Origin: BJGV01 sp964196335
GTDB lineage: Bacteria; Pseudomonadota; Gammaproteobacteria; Burkholderiales; Nitrosomonadaceae
Direction of reading: 5' to 3'
DNA: 64,000 nucleotides
NCBI GenBank assembly: GCA_965238155.1
Contig: OZ250175.1
Span: forward strand, 620,001 to 684,000
Below, in pieces: positions 17,327-25,306 of the stretch; position 1 is the first letter of the stretch; each line of letters opens with the position of its first letter. A model generated the notes under the pieces. It was not told the DNA's origin. It saw only the letters and a list, made by a program, of their open reading frames with translations, and searched no databases. A program made the position numbers and the translations under genes.

Positions 17327-18415
17327 TTAAATTAGGCTCTTTCCATTCCGAACAAAAGGATATTTTACTACTCTTGCTCGTAGTGCTTTATCCCGTATCA
17401 ATACCTGAACCTCATCATCTATAGATACCTGAATTGGTAGCCTTGCAAGTGCAATAGATGAATTTAGTGTAGGTGAAAAACCGCCACTAGTAATTTCACC
17501 AGCACTTCCTTCAGAATTTTGTTGAATTGAGACTTTCTGGTGGCTTCGTAATACACCACGATCCAATAACAACAAGCCGAATAATTGATATTTAGCCTGT
17601 GTTTCTACAAGTACTTTTTTACCAATAAAATTACGCTCACTTTTTAAATCAACCGTCCAGGACAAACCTGATTCTAATGGACTGGTAGTTTCATCCATAT
17701 CTTGCCCATAAAGGTTCATACCAGCTTCAAGCCGTAACGTGTCACGCGCACCTAGTCCTGCAGGTGAAACTCCTGCTGTATGGAGAGAATTCCACAAATG
17801 CTTGGCATCACATTCAGGCAGTGTGATTTCAAAACCATCTTCACCAGTATATCCAGTACGTGCAATAAAATATTTCTCAAACATAATCGACTGGAAAAGC
17901 TTTAAATTTTCAGTAGCAGTTTGAGCTCCGGGAATAACTTGCCAGACTTTTGCGCGGGCGTTTGGACCTTGTACTGCAATCATAGAAAGATCTCTGCGTG
18001 GGGTAATTTTCAATTCTGGAGCAAGTTCATTGCGCTGGGTTTGTATCCAAGATATATCTTTATCTGAAGTTCCTGCATTTACAACCATACGAAACCATGA
18101 TTCAGATAGAAAATAAATGATGAGATCATCTATTATTCCACCTTCGGGATTGAGCATACAGGTATATAGTGCTTTACCCGGCTGAGTCAGCTTATCAACA
18201 TTATTGGCGACTAATTGGCGTAAAAAGTTACGTGCATTTTCGCCTTTAATATCAACAGCAAGCATATGTGATACATCAAACATACCTGCGTCTTCTCGTA
18301 CTTTATGGTGTTCGTCAAGCTGGGAACCGTAGTGTAGGGGCATATCCCAGCCACCAAAATCAACCATTTTTGCATTCATGTCACGGTGGGCTTGATTGAG
18401 CGATGTCGTTTTCAT
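17327..18415 (-). CDS. gcvT: Aminomethyltransferase (glycine cleavage T protein)
   Basis: Transfers the aminomethyl carbon to tetrahydrofolate, releasing ammonia. The 362-residue protein begins MKTTSLNQAHRDMNAKMVDFGGWDMPLHYG, the conserved N-terminus, and contains GYTGEDGFEI and the GAR-DTLRLEAGM stretch. First gene of the operon. Its ATG is only about 15 bases beyond the U-tract of the leader terminator, and that spacer (AAAAACTATTTGTA) has no Shine-Dalgarno, so initiation must rely on something else, such as an A/U-rich site. Confidence 0.97.
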   Translation of the reverse strand: MKTTSLNQAHRDMNAKMVDFGGWDMPLHYGSQLDEHHKVREDAGMFDVSHMLAVDIKGENARNFLRQLVANNVDKLTQPGKALYTCMLNPEGGIIDDLIIYFLSESWFRMVVNAGTSDKDISWIQTQRNELAPELKITPRRDLSMIAVQGPNARAKVWQVIPGAQTATENLKLFQSIMFEKYFIARTGYTGEDGFEITLPECDAKHLWNSLHTAGVSPAGLGARDTLRLEAGMNLYGQDMDETTSPLESGLSWTVDLKSERNFIGKKVLVETQAKYQLFGLLLLDRGVLRSHQKVSIQQNSEGSAGEITSGGFSPTLNSSIALARLPIQVSIDDEVQVLIRDKALRARVVKYPFVRNGKSLI

Positions 18416-18429
18416 TACAAATAGTTTTT

Positions 18430-18466
18430 AAAAAAAAAGGTGAAGCCATAACTTTATGACTTCACC
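18430..18466 (-). terminator. Intrinsic terminator of the glycine riboswitch leader
   Basis: On the minus strand GGTGAAGTCATAA folds with TTATGGCTTCACC and is followed by nine U. It begins directly after the second aptamer's 3' strand and ends about 15 bases before gcvT. This layout suggests control by termination, with glycine binding favouring read-through, as known for glycine on-switches; the alternative antiterminator pairing was not worked out here. Confidence 0.85.
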
Positions 18467-18468
18467 CC

Positions 18469-18664
18469 TCTGTCCTTTTTACCTGAGAGATTACGGATAG
18501 TTTATCCCGTGTACCCTTTCGGTGGCCGATTTTTTCGACACTCTCCAGAATAGCCTGTAGCAAGCGGTCCTTCAGGGATCAAGGTGGATCTGATCTATGC
18601 CTGAGCGATTCCGGGGGGGGGGTTGCGCCTTCGGCGGCGCTGACAAAGCAGGCGCACTCTTCCG
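18469..18664 (-). ncRNA. Tandem glycine riboswitch
   Basis: Two aptamers lie head to tail in the gcvT leader. The second (about 18470-18548) has all signature pieces in order: CTGGAGAG, CACCGAAAGGG, CTCTCAGGTAAAAAGGAC and AGAG. The first (about 18555-18664) has GGAAGAG, CGCCGAAGGCGCAA, GCTCAGGCA and GAAGGACC. A run of ten C on this strand (18613-18622) falls within the first aptamer's variable stem and could be a sequencing weak spot. The RNA senses glycine and controls the gcv-tpx operon. Confidence 0.93.
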
Positions 18665-18689
18665 TTTTGATACAAATGGCTAATCAATT

Positions 18690-18719
18690 ATTATACTCTA
18701 GCGAGAGTGATTAAAACAA
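18690..18719 (-). promoter_or_regulatory. Probable sigma70 promoter of the glycine cleavage operon
   Basis: Minus-strand TTGTTT (18714-18719) and perfect TATAAT (18690-18695) separated by 18 bases, about 25 bases before the first aptamer. The spacer contains ACTCT-AGCG-AGAGT (18695-18708), an inverted repeat that could be an operator. The remaining 18720-18919 is AT-rich and holds the upstream region of the divergent regulator gene; I see no clear promoter for the latter. Confidence 0.6.
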
Positions 18720-18919
18720 GGCATGTATGCTGCGTTAAGAGTTGTTTTTGATCCCTTAGCATTTAAATATAGAATTTGCTGATCTCAAAAATTGCAAAAT
18801 TATGTAGCGTTGTCATACTTAAAATTCAGATTTTAAAAAAAACGATACAAATTTTTATTTTACATACGATTTATGTAGGCCATAATAGACGTATATTATG
18901 GATATTCTGACAAATAAAT

Positions 18920-20395
18920 GTGGCGATATTACGCCGACGTAATTCTTTAAGAATGACACCAAATTCAGTTAAACCACTACTTCTGCTAGTTGACGACGAC
19001 GTTCTTATTACTGAAACGCTAAGTTTCATACTGAGCCAGGAATTTGAGGTGCATGTAGTTAAATCACGGCCTGAGGCTATTGAGCTAGTAAGACAACTGG
19101 CTGTACCTCCACAATTAGCATTAGTTGATCTGGGATTACCTCCCCTTCCTCACCGACCAGAAGAAGGCTTTCAACTCGTTACTGAGCTTCTTGCACATTC
19201 TCCTGAGATTAAGATTCTGATTCTCTCCGGTCAGAATGAAGAGTCTCATGCACGCCATGCCCGTTCGCTGGGAGCGGTAGATTTTATAGCCAAGCCATGT
19301 GATCCACAGGATTTAAAGGAACATCTGTTTAATGCACTAAAAACACGCAAGGCTGAGATTGATGCAAAAACTGTAGGAGAATCCGGGGATCTAAGGTTAA
19401 TTGGAAATAGTGCGCCAATTGAAAAAATGCGCAACCAGATAATCAGCTATGCATCTGCTCCGTACTCCGTACTAATTGAAGGTGAATCAGGAAGTGGCAA
19501 GGAGCTTGTAGCAGCTCAGTTGCATCGTCTGAGTAAGAAATCTAAAGAACTTTTCCTTGCGTTAAATTGCGCTGCTATTTCTCCTACGTTAGTTGAACCA
19601 ACACTATTCGGGTATAGCAAGGGAGCATTTACGGGTGCTACCAGTGCCAAGTCTGGTTATTTTGAGGATGCCGGAGAAGGAGCTCTGTTTTTGGATGAAA
19701 TAGGTGAATTACCATTTGATCTGCAGGCTAAGCTGTTGAGAGTGCTCGAGAATGGGGAATATCAGCGAGTGGGTGAAACCCGGACGCGTAAAAGCTATGC
19801 ACGTGTGATTGCTGCAACAAACCGTGATCTTCGCCAGGAAATACACTCTAATCGTTTTCGTTCTGATCTATATCATCGTCTGAGTGTATTTACAATAAAT
19901 GTTCCGGCGCTTCGGGAGTTGGGTGAAGACCGATTATTATTACTGGATTTTTTTCGGGATTTTTATGCTACCCGGGGGAATAGCGATCCGTTTAATCTTG
20001 ATCATGAAGCAACAGTACGCTGGCAAGACTATCATTTTCCAGGTAATGTGCGGGAATTACGCAACATTATTATTCGACTTTCTACCAAGTATGCTGGTCA
20101 AACAGTAAGTTTGGAACAATTAGAGGGCGAGCTGGATACCGGGAAAAGTAACATAGGATTAGCAGACTCACTTATACCCGGAGATCTTGAGTCACAACAG
20201 GAATTAGCAAGAAAACATTTGCAAAGCCAGCAAAACTTTAGTCTTGATCAAACACTTAAAGAATGGGAACAAAGCTATGTTGAGGCTGCACTCAAAGTGA
20301 CTCACGGTAATGTTAGTCAGGCAGCAAAACTTCTGGGATTAAATAGAACTACTCTATATAGCCGTATGGAAGCTGCAGGGAAAGCACAAGATTAA
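18920..20395 (+). CDS. Sigma54-activating response regulator, NtrC family (PrsR-like)
   Basis: Transcription activator with three domains: receiver at about residues 18-140 (phospho-acceptor D70 in ALVDLGLP), AAA+ sigma54-interaction domain with Walker A GESGSGKE at 188-195, GAFTGA at 235-240 and LFLDEIGEL as Walker B, and a C-terminal Fis-type helix-turn-helix (GNVSQAAKLLGLNRTTLYSRM). The GTG at 18920 gives 491 residues; an ATG at 18953 (MTPNSVKPLLLLVDDD) is equally plausible since neither has a good ribosome binding site. It reads away from the gcv operon and leads the pilus cluster. The receiver and overall form resemble PrsR regulators of exosortase systems, but no exosortase or PEP-CTERM gene is present here. 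Confidence 0.93.
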   Translation: MAILRRRNSLRMTPNSVKPLLLLVDDDVLITETLSFILSQEFEVHVVKSRPEAIELVRQLAVPPQLALVDLGLPPLPHRPEEGFQLVTELLAHSPEIKILILSGQNEESHARHARSLGAVDFIAKPCDPQDLKEHLFNALKTRKAEIDAKTVGESGDLRLIGNSAPIEKMRNQIISYASAPYSVLIEGESGSGKELVAAQLHRLSKKSKELFLALNCAAISPTLVEPTLFGYSKGAFTGATSAKSGYFEDAGEGALFLDEIGELPFDLQAKLLRVLENGEYQRVGETRTRKSYARVIAATNRDLRQEIHSNRFRSDLYHRLSVFTINVPALRELGEDRLLLLDFFRDFYATRGNSDPFNLDHEATVRWQDYHFPGNVRELRNIIIRLSTKYAGQTVSLEQLEGELDTGKSNIGLADSLIPGDLESQQELARKHLQSQQNFSLDQTLKEWEQSYVEAALKVTHGNVSQAAKLLGLNRTTLYSRMEAAGKAQD

Positions 20396-20522
20396 AATGG
20401 AGGTTAGTTACCATTGCTTCCAGACGAGTATAACCTGACAAGTGAGGGCATAACTTATTCCTACATTCGTGATTATCAGTTTAAATTCGTTACCAAATTT
20501 ATGAAGCACATGGGATAGAAGA

Positions 20523-21458
20523 ATGTACCTTAGTCATTTTGGGCTTACTGAGCAACCTTTTACTATTACTCCGGTCATTGACTTCTTTTATGATGGAGCT
20601 AACCGCGGTGCGACATTAGAGGCACTGATTTATGCGATCACGCATGGTGAGGGCATAATTAAGGTAACAGGCGAGGTTGGAAGTGGAAAAACTATGCTTT
20701 GTCGCGTACTGATGGAGCGTTTACCAGAAAGTGTTGAAACTATATATCTTGCCAATCCAAGTTTGTCCCGGGAAGAAATTCTTTATTCCATAGCCGATGA
20801 ATTGAGCCTTGATCTTGCCGGAAGTCGTGCAAACGAAGCATTGCGTGCTCTACAAAATATACTGATAGAAAAGTACGCTGCTGGTAAACAGGTAGTGGTA
20901 TTAATAGATGAGGCCCATGCGATGCCAGCTGATACACTAGAAGAAATACGACTACTCTATAATCTTGAATCTACCCGTCATAAGTTGCTTAAAATTGCTT
21001 TGTTTGGTCAAACTGAATTAGATGCTACCTTGTCTCTGCCTAACATGCGTCAGCTCAAAGATCGAATTACTCACCATTTCACTACGCAACCATTCAGCGT
21101 AGAAGCAGTAAATGAATACTTAATGTTTCGTATGCGTGCAGCCGGTTATCATGGCCCGGACAATTTTACTCCTGAAGCAGTAAATTTAATTGCTAAAGCT
21201 TCGGGTGGGCTTACGAGACGGGTAAACATCTATGCTGATAAGTCTTTACTGGCAGCTTTCATTGGTAATACACACAGCATAACTGTAACTCACGTCAAAG
21301 CGGCGATTGAGGATTCAAATCCCAGACATGACCGAAGGTGGCTCGACAGACTTGCTGAGCGCAGAAATCCAACTACTCCAAATTGGCTAAACTACTGGAT
21401 AGTAGGTGCTGCAGCCCTGATAATCGGTGCAATATTAGGCGGTGGATTTGGTTGGTAA
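20523..21458 (+). CDS. mshM: MshM/ExeA-like ATPase of the pilus cluster
   Basis: AAA-type ATPase of the ExeA/MshM family, associated with secretin or pilus assembly. In 311 residues it starts MYLSHFGLTEQPFTITP, the family signature, has Walker A GEVGSGKT at residues 50-57 and Walker B VVLIDEAH near 121, and ends with one membrane segment (about 289-308). Proteins of this family often carry a periplasmic peptidoglycan-binding domain after the membrane segment; this one ends right after it. It follows the regulator by 127 bases. It is separated from mshL by a 580-base gap. Confidence 0.88.
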   Translation: MYLSHFGLTEQPFTITPVIDFFYDGANRGATLEALIYAITHGEGIIKVTGEVGSGKTMLCRVLMERLPESVETIYLANPSLSREEILYSIADELSLDLAGSRANEALRALQNILIEKYAAGKQVVVLIDEAHAMPADTLEEIRLLYNLESTRHKLLKIALFGQTELDATLSLPNMRQLKDRITHHFTTQPFSVEAVNEYLMFRMRAAGYHGPDNFTPEAVNLIAKASGGLTRRVNIYADKSLLAAFIGNTHSITVTHVKAAIEDSNPRHDRRWLDRLAERRNPTTPNWLNYWIVGAAALIIGAILGGGFGW

Positions 21459-21884
21459 GTATTTTATTTCAAGCCAGAGGCCATCACTGGTATCTAATTT
21501 TTTGTTCCGATTTTTTCTACAGTACTTAAAACTCGCTCTGACACAGTGAAAAAACCACATAGAAAGATAGTATGGCAAGAGGTTTAAGAATCACTAATTT
21601 TATATTTAGTTACATAGCCAATCCGGGATGGGAAGTACAGGGGCCTTTACATTTCTTGAAAATACATGCCATGAGTAATAATTATCTGCGGCAGACAACA
21701 GAAGTAAACACTAGGGTAACTTGCCGTGATCATCAGTAACGATGGTTCAGGCGGTATCCAAAGGAAGTTTATCAAACAACCTGGTGAAGGCCATCAATAA
21801 TGAATGTGGCAGACACTGGGGAGAATGAGGAGGATATGTGTAGGAAAAATAATTAGAAACTTGGTTAAAGGAGTCAAATTTGAT
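21459..21884 (+). other. Long intergenic region with a possible untranslated RNA
   Basis: Between mshM and the terminator at 21885 lie 426 bases with no convincing gene. A 55-codon frame from an ATG at 21572 to 21739 and a 28-codon frame at 21742 exist but lack clear ribosome binding sites and resemble nothing I know. Bases 21741-21796 can fold, with GATGG pairing to CCATC and an inner TTC-AGG/CCTG-GAA helix. It may be a small RNA or the long leader or trailer of mshM, or the decayed remains of a lost cluster gene. Confidence 0.35.
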
Positions 21885-21920
21885 GCCGATACATATAGTT
21901 AATTGTATCGGCTTTTTTAT
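21885..21920 (+). terminator. Intrinsic terminator upstream of mshL
   Basis: GCCGATACA and TGTATCGGC form a perfect nine-base-pair stem around a ten-base loop, followed by TTTTTTATTT. It ends 120 bases before mshL, so mshL and the downstream cluster need their own promoter in 21921-22041, where only AT-rich sequence is seen. Confidence 0.9.
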
Positions 21921-22041
21921 TTGATAAGCCAGCGATAGAAACTATTGCTTTAGGAAACTAAGTTATAGTTTTATATCTTATTTATCAGTAAATTAGATTA
22001 GGTTTCATGTTTTATTAAGGTAGCTGTAAATAAATATAACT

Positions 22042-22608
22042 ATGAATCATACGTTATTAAAAATTGCTTGTTTATGCTTGCTGCTAAGCTCTTGTGCTGT
22101 GCGGCCACCTGAGTTATCAGAAGGGCACATTGGTGCCGAATCTAAGTCTTTACGCTCAGGTGTCATTCCTCAGCCTGTAAAACAGGCAGCTCCACTATTA
22201 CCACCTAAACCCACCACTAAATTAGATACTTATAGTGTGGCAGTAACTAGTGTTCCTGTTCCGGAGATTCTTTTTGCGTTGGCACGTGATGCCAGACTTA
22301 ATCTGGATATTCACCCCGGTATTAGAGGGACGATTACACTCAATGCCATTGATCAGACTCTGCCACAAATTCTTAAACGTATCGCCAGACAAGTGGACAT
22401 ACGATATGAAGCGGACGGGGCAAATTTATCAGTAATGCCTGATACACCATTCCTTCGTCATTACAAGATTGACTACGTGAATATGTCGAGAGATGCAACC
22501 GGCACTGTAGGAATTGCCACTCAGATTGCCACACCAGGATCTACAGGAAGAGGGGGGTGCAGGGGGAGCATCCGGGGGAGCATCAGGCGGGAGTGGTGGC
22601 AGAGGTAA
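22042..22608 (+). CDS. mshL: MshL-like secretin, N-terminal part (frameshifted)
   Basis: First part of the outer-membrane secretin of the pilus machine. It begins with a lipoprotein signal (LCLLLSSC, lipobox cysteine C18) and carries the STN-like region with LFALARDARLNLDIHPGIRGTITL near residues 78-101 that forms the secretin's periplasmic N domain. The frame then runs into a glycine-rich linker containing six G (22552-22557) and continues out of frame to a stop at 22606. Removing one G joins it smoothly to the frame below (reading R-GGAGGASGGASGG), so the two are one gene interrupted by a +1 shift. See the findings. Confidence 0.88.
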   Translation: MNHTLLKIACLCLLLSSCAVRPPELSEGHIGAESKSLRSGVIPQPVKQAAPLLPPKPTTKLDTYSVAVTSVPVPEILFALARDARLNLDIHPGIRGTITLNAIDQTLPQILKRIARQVDIRYEADGANLSVMPDTPFLRHYKIDYVNMSRDATGTVGIATQIATPGSTGRGGCRGSIRGSIRREWWQR

Positions 22609-23962
22609 CATCTCACTTACTTCAGTTTCAAATATTGCTAAAAACCATTTTTGGGAAACTCTAGAGGGGAATTTACGTGACATATTACGGGAAACAGACA
22701 AAATCCTGCCTGAAGGTTCACCTTCTCCAGAAGAAGAAGAGGCAGAAGCCGCATTAAATGACGCAGAAAAGCGTAGCGAACAGCGAAAGAATGGGTCTAA
22801 TCAGGACGACCAATCTCCAGATTTTCAGACTGTTCAGAGTGGTGAGTCAGAAATACAGCAGGATGATGATGCTGCAGTGAAAGCAGCAAAACGGGCATTA
22901 TCCAGAGCTAAAAATATACCGACCTTCCGCGAAGCTGCTTCTGTTATCGCAAATCCAGAAGCAGGAATAATTATGGTTCGTGCTACTGGTCGTCAGCATG
23001 AAAAAGTACGGGAATTTATTGACCGCGTCATGTCAAGTGTACGTAAACAAGTACTAATTGAGGCAACTATTGTTGAGGTGTCACTTAACCAGAATTTTCA
23101 GAAGGGCATTGACTGGCAGTATTTACAGTCAAACAATCCCCAAGTTGCTGTTGGTCAGGGCCCGACCACTCAAGCTATTGATGCCGTAACCGGGGCCCTG
23201 ATGCCGGTGGCAGGACCCGCAATAGTCGCCGGACAGCTCTTTACAGCAGCTTTTCGTAAAGGTGGTTTTACCTCAACTCTTAAACTATTAGAGACTTTTG
23301 GCACTATTAAAGTTGTTTCAAGCCCAAAACTATCTGTACTCAATAATCAGACAGCAATCTTGAAAGTAGTAGATAACCTGGTTTATTTCACAGTTCGTGC
23401 TAATGTCTCACAGAGTCAGTTTAATGTAGTGAACACTTTTACTTCGACTCCTAACACAGTATCGGTAGGATTTGTGATGAGTGTTACCCCCAAAATTGGA
23501 GATGATGATTCGGTTCTGCTGAATTTGCGACCCACTATTTCCCGTACCATTGGTCCCGGAAAACAGGATCCCAATCCACAGCTTGTCAATGTAGTCAGTA
23601 TTATTCCTGAGATCCAAACACGTGAAATGGAATCTTTGATAAGAGTGAATAATGGGGACATAGCAGTAATGGGCGGCCTGATGCAAGACGATGTGGATAA
23701 CAGAAATGCCACTGTTCCCGGCGCAGCGAGCCTCCCTCTGGTTGGATATTTATTCCAGCAACGTAACGAAACTGCACGTAAAACAGAATTGGTAGTTTTC
23801 GTACGACCAGTTGTGATCAAGGAAGCCAGTTTGGATGGTGACTACAAACATTTACGTGAATCACTTCCCAAAGAAAATTTTCTCGTTAAACCCCGTCCTA
23901 CAGTAGGTGAATTTGGGGACCTGGGTGAGTTGGGAGCTATGGGTGAGCTTGGAGGCAGATAG
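22514..23962 (+). CDS. mshL: MshL-like secretin, C-terminal part (continuation after frameshift)
   Basis: The rest of the secretin: the sense reading that continues the N-terminal part begins about 22558, so the open frame's first dozen residues before that are not real protein. It contains a Glu/Lys-rich stretch, the secretin N1-like domain (ANPEAGIIMVRATGRQHEKVREFIDRV) and the secretin channel domain with VLIEATIVEVSLNQNFQKGIDW, LLETFGTIKVVSSPKLSVLNNQTAILKV and the closing MGGLMQDDV and LPLVGYLFQQRNETARKTELVVFVRP. The tail is Gly-rich. The downstream start of mshN is 3 bases after its stop. Confidence 0.92.
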   Translation: MPLRLPHQDLQEEGGAGGASGGASGGSGGRGNISLTSVSNIAKNHFWETLEGNLRDILRETDKILPEGSPSPEEEEAEAALNDAEKRSEQRKNGSNQDDQSPDFQTVQSGESEIQQDDDAAVKAAKRALSRAKNIPTFREAASVIANPEAGIIMVRATGRQHEKVREFIDRVMSSVRKQVLIEATIVEVSLNQNFQKGIDWQYLQSNNPQVAVGQGPTTQAIDAVTGALMPVAGPAIVAGQLFTAAFRKGGFTSTLKLLETFGTIKVVSSPKLSVLNNQTAILKVVDNLVYFTVRANVSQSQFNVVNTFTSTPNTVSVGFVMSVTPKIGDDDSVLLNLRPTISRTIGPGKQDPNPQLVNVVSIIPEIQTREMESLIRVNNGDIAVMGGLMQDDVDNRNATVPGAASLPLVGYLFQQRNETARKTELVVFVRPVVIKEASLDGDYKHLRESLPKENFLVKPRPTVGEFGDLGELGAMGELGGR

Positions 23963-23964
23963 TT

Positions 23965-25275
23965 ATGAGCCTGTTACTGGAGGCTTTGAAAAAAGCTGAA
24001 CGGGATAAACTGGGTGAAAAAGAACTAGATGCTCCGGTTCAAGGCAATGCGGTAGAAAAAATGGCTACCACAAAGCTATTTTCTGACCACACTTCTGGTG
24101 AAACACTTGAACTTGTTCCTGAGAATACGCCCTCTTCGAGTGATATACCTAAACAACAGACTGAAACCGAATCGTCTCAAAATCGTGCTGCTGCACAAAA
24201 TATATTTCTTGCAAAGCAAGATCAATCCAGTCGTATCAATATAGGGCGAGCTGGTAAGTGGTTAATTTTCTCGGGAATCTTACTGATTGTAATGATTGGC
24301 GGAGCCTATTACGTGTGGCAGGAAACAACATATGTTTCCGGAGTTGCGCCCCAATCCAATGAGTTTAAGTTGGGTTCTGTCCGTCAGACAAGTAAAGTGC
24401 CTCCGGCATCCTCACAGGCTAAAACAATTACTTCACCTGAACCGGACGATCTTGGTAAGACATCTATTGTTTCACGTTCAGCAATATCAAGTGATAAGGT
24501 AGATGGAGATAAAGTAGCTGCGTCTCTTCCCGAAAAAAGTACATTAAATACCGATATTATCGATACATCTGCATCATTGTCATCTGATGTCGTAGTAAAA
24601 TCTTCCGGGTTGTCTGCAAATGAAATACAGGAGGGCATACAAAATAGTGCCGGTATAAACTCATACTCTTCCAAAAATCCTATTGAGATTAAGCGCAATC
24701 CAACTAAGAACGGAGTTTCTGAAGAATTAAAAGCTGCGTATCAAGCATATATTACGGGTGATCTGGAGATTGCTAAGCAATACTATTTGGAAGAGCTGGA
24801 GACTAATCCGAGAAATAAAGATGTGTTGTTAGGGCTTGCAGCGATTGCTACGCGTTTGCAGCTGGTTAATGATGCACAAGCTTATTACCTGAGAATATTA
24901 GAATTAGATCCACGCGATTCTTCAGCAATCGCCGGTATGGCAGGTCTTGTACAGGCAGACCCCAATCAGACCGAGAGTCGGCTAAAAAATATTTTAGCAC
25001 AGCAACCTGATGCCGCAGCACTACATTTTGCACTGGGCAACAATCATGTAACTCAGTTACGTTGGGCTGAGGCACAACAATCTTTTTTTCGTGCACTGAG
25101 TATTGATCCGGCCAATGCCGATTACGCTTTTAATCTTGCAGTGAGTCTGGACCATTTGAAAAAGAACGAACTTGCGACTAAATATTACAGAGAAGCACTC
25201 GTACTTGCTGATAAAGGTCCTGTTGGGTTTAAAGAGGCACAAATAATCGAGCGACTTAAAGAATTAACAAAGTAG
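23965..25275 (+). CDS. mshN: TPR protein of the pilus cluster (MshN-like)
   Basis: Inner-membrane protein with a periplasmic tetratricopeptide domain, expected to help secretin or pilus assembly. In 436 residues: a cytoplasmic N-terminus opening MSLLLEALKKAERDK, typical for this family, a membrane segment at about residues 99-117, a Ser/Thr-rich linker, and TPR repeats from about 255 to the end, with the phrase ALGNNHVTQLRWAEAQQSFFRALSIDP. GGAGGC lies 7 bases before the ATG, and it follows mshL by 3 bases, so it is coupled. Confidence 0.85.
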   Translation: MSLLLEALKKAERDKLGEKELDAPVQGNAVEKMATTKLFSDHTSGETLELVPENTPSSSDIPKQQTETESSQNRAAAQNIFLAKQDQSSRINIGRAGKWLIFSGILLIVMIGGAYYVWQETTYVSGVAPQSNEFKLGSVRQTSKVPPASSQAKTITSPEPDDLGKTSIVSRSAISSDKVDGDKVAASLPEKSTLNTDIIDTSASLSSDVVVKSSGLSANEIQEGIQNSAGINSYSSKNPIEIKRNPTKNGVSEELKAAYQAYITGDLEIAKQYYLEELETNPRNKDVLLGLAAIATRLQLVNDAQAYYLRILELDPRDSSAIAGMAGLVQADPNQTESRLKNILAQQPDAAALHFALGNNHVTQLRWAEAQQSFFRALSIDPANADYAFNLAVSLDHLKKNELATKYYREALVLADKGPVGFKEAQIIERLKELTK

Positions 25276-25306
25276 TAAATTTCATACAGCTAGCTTATAT
25301 AAAAAT

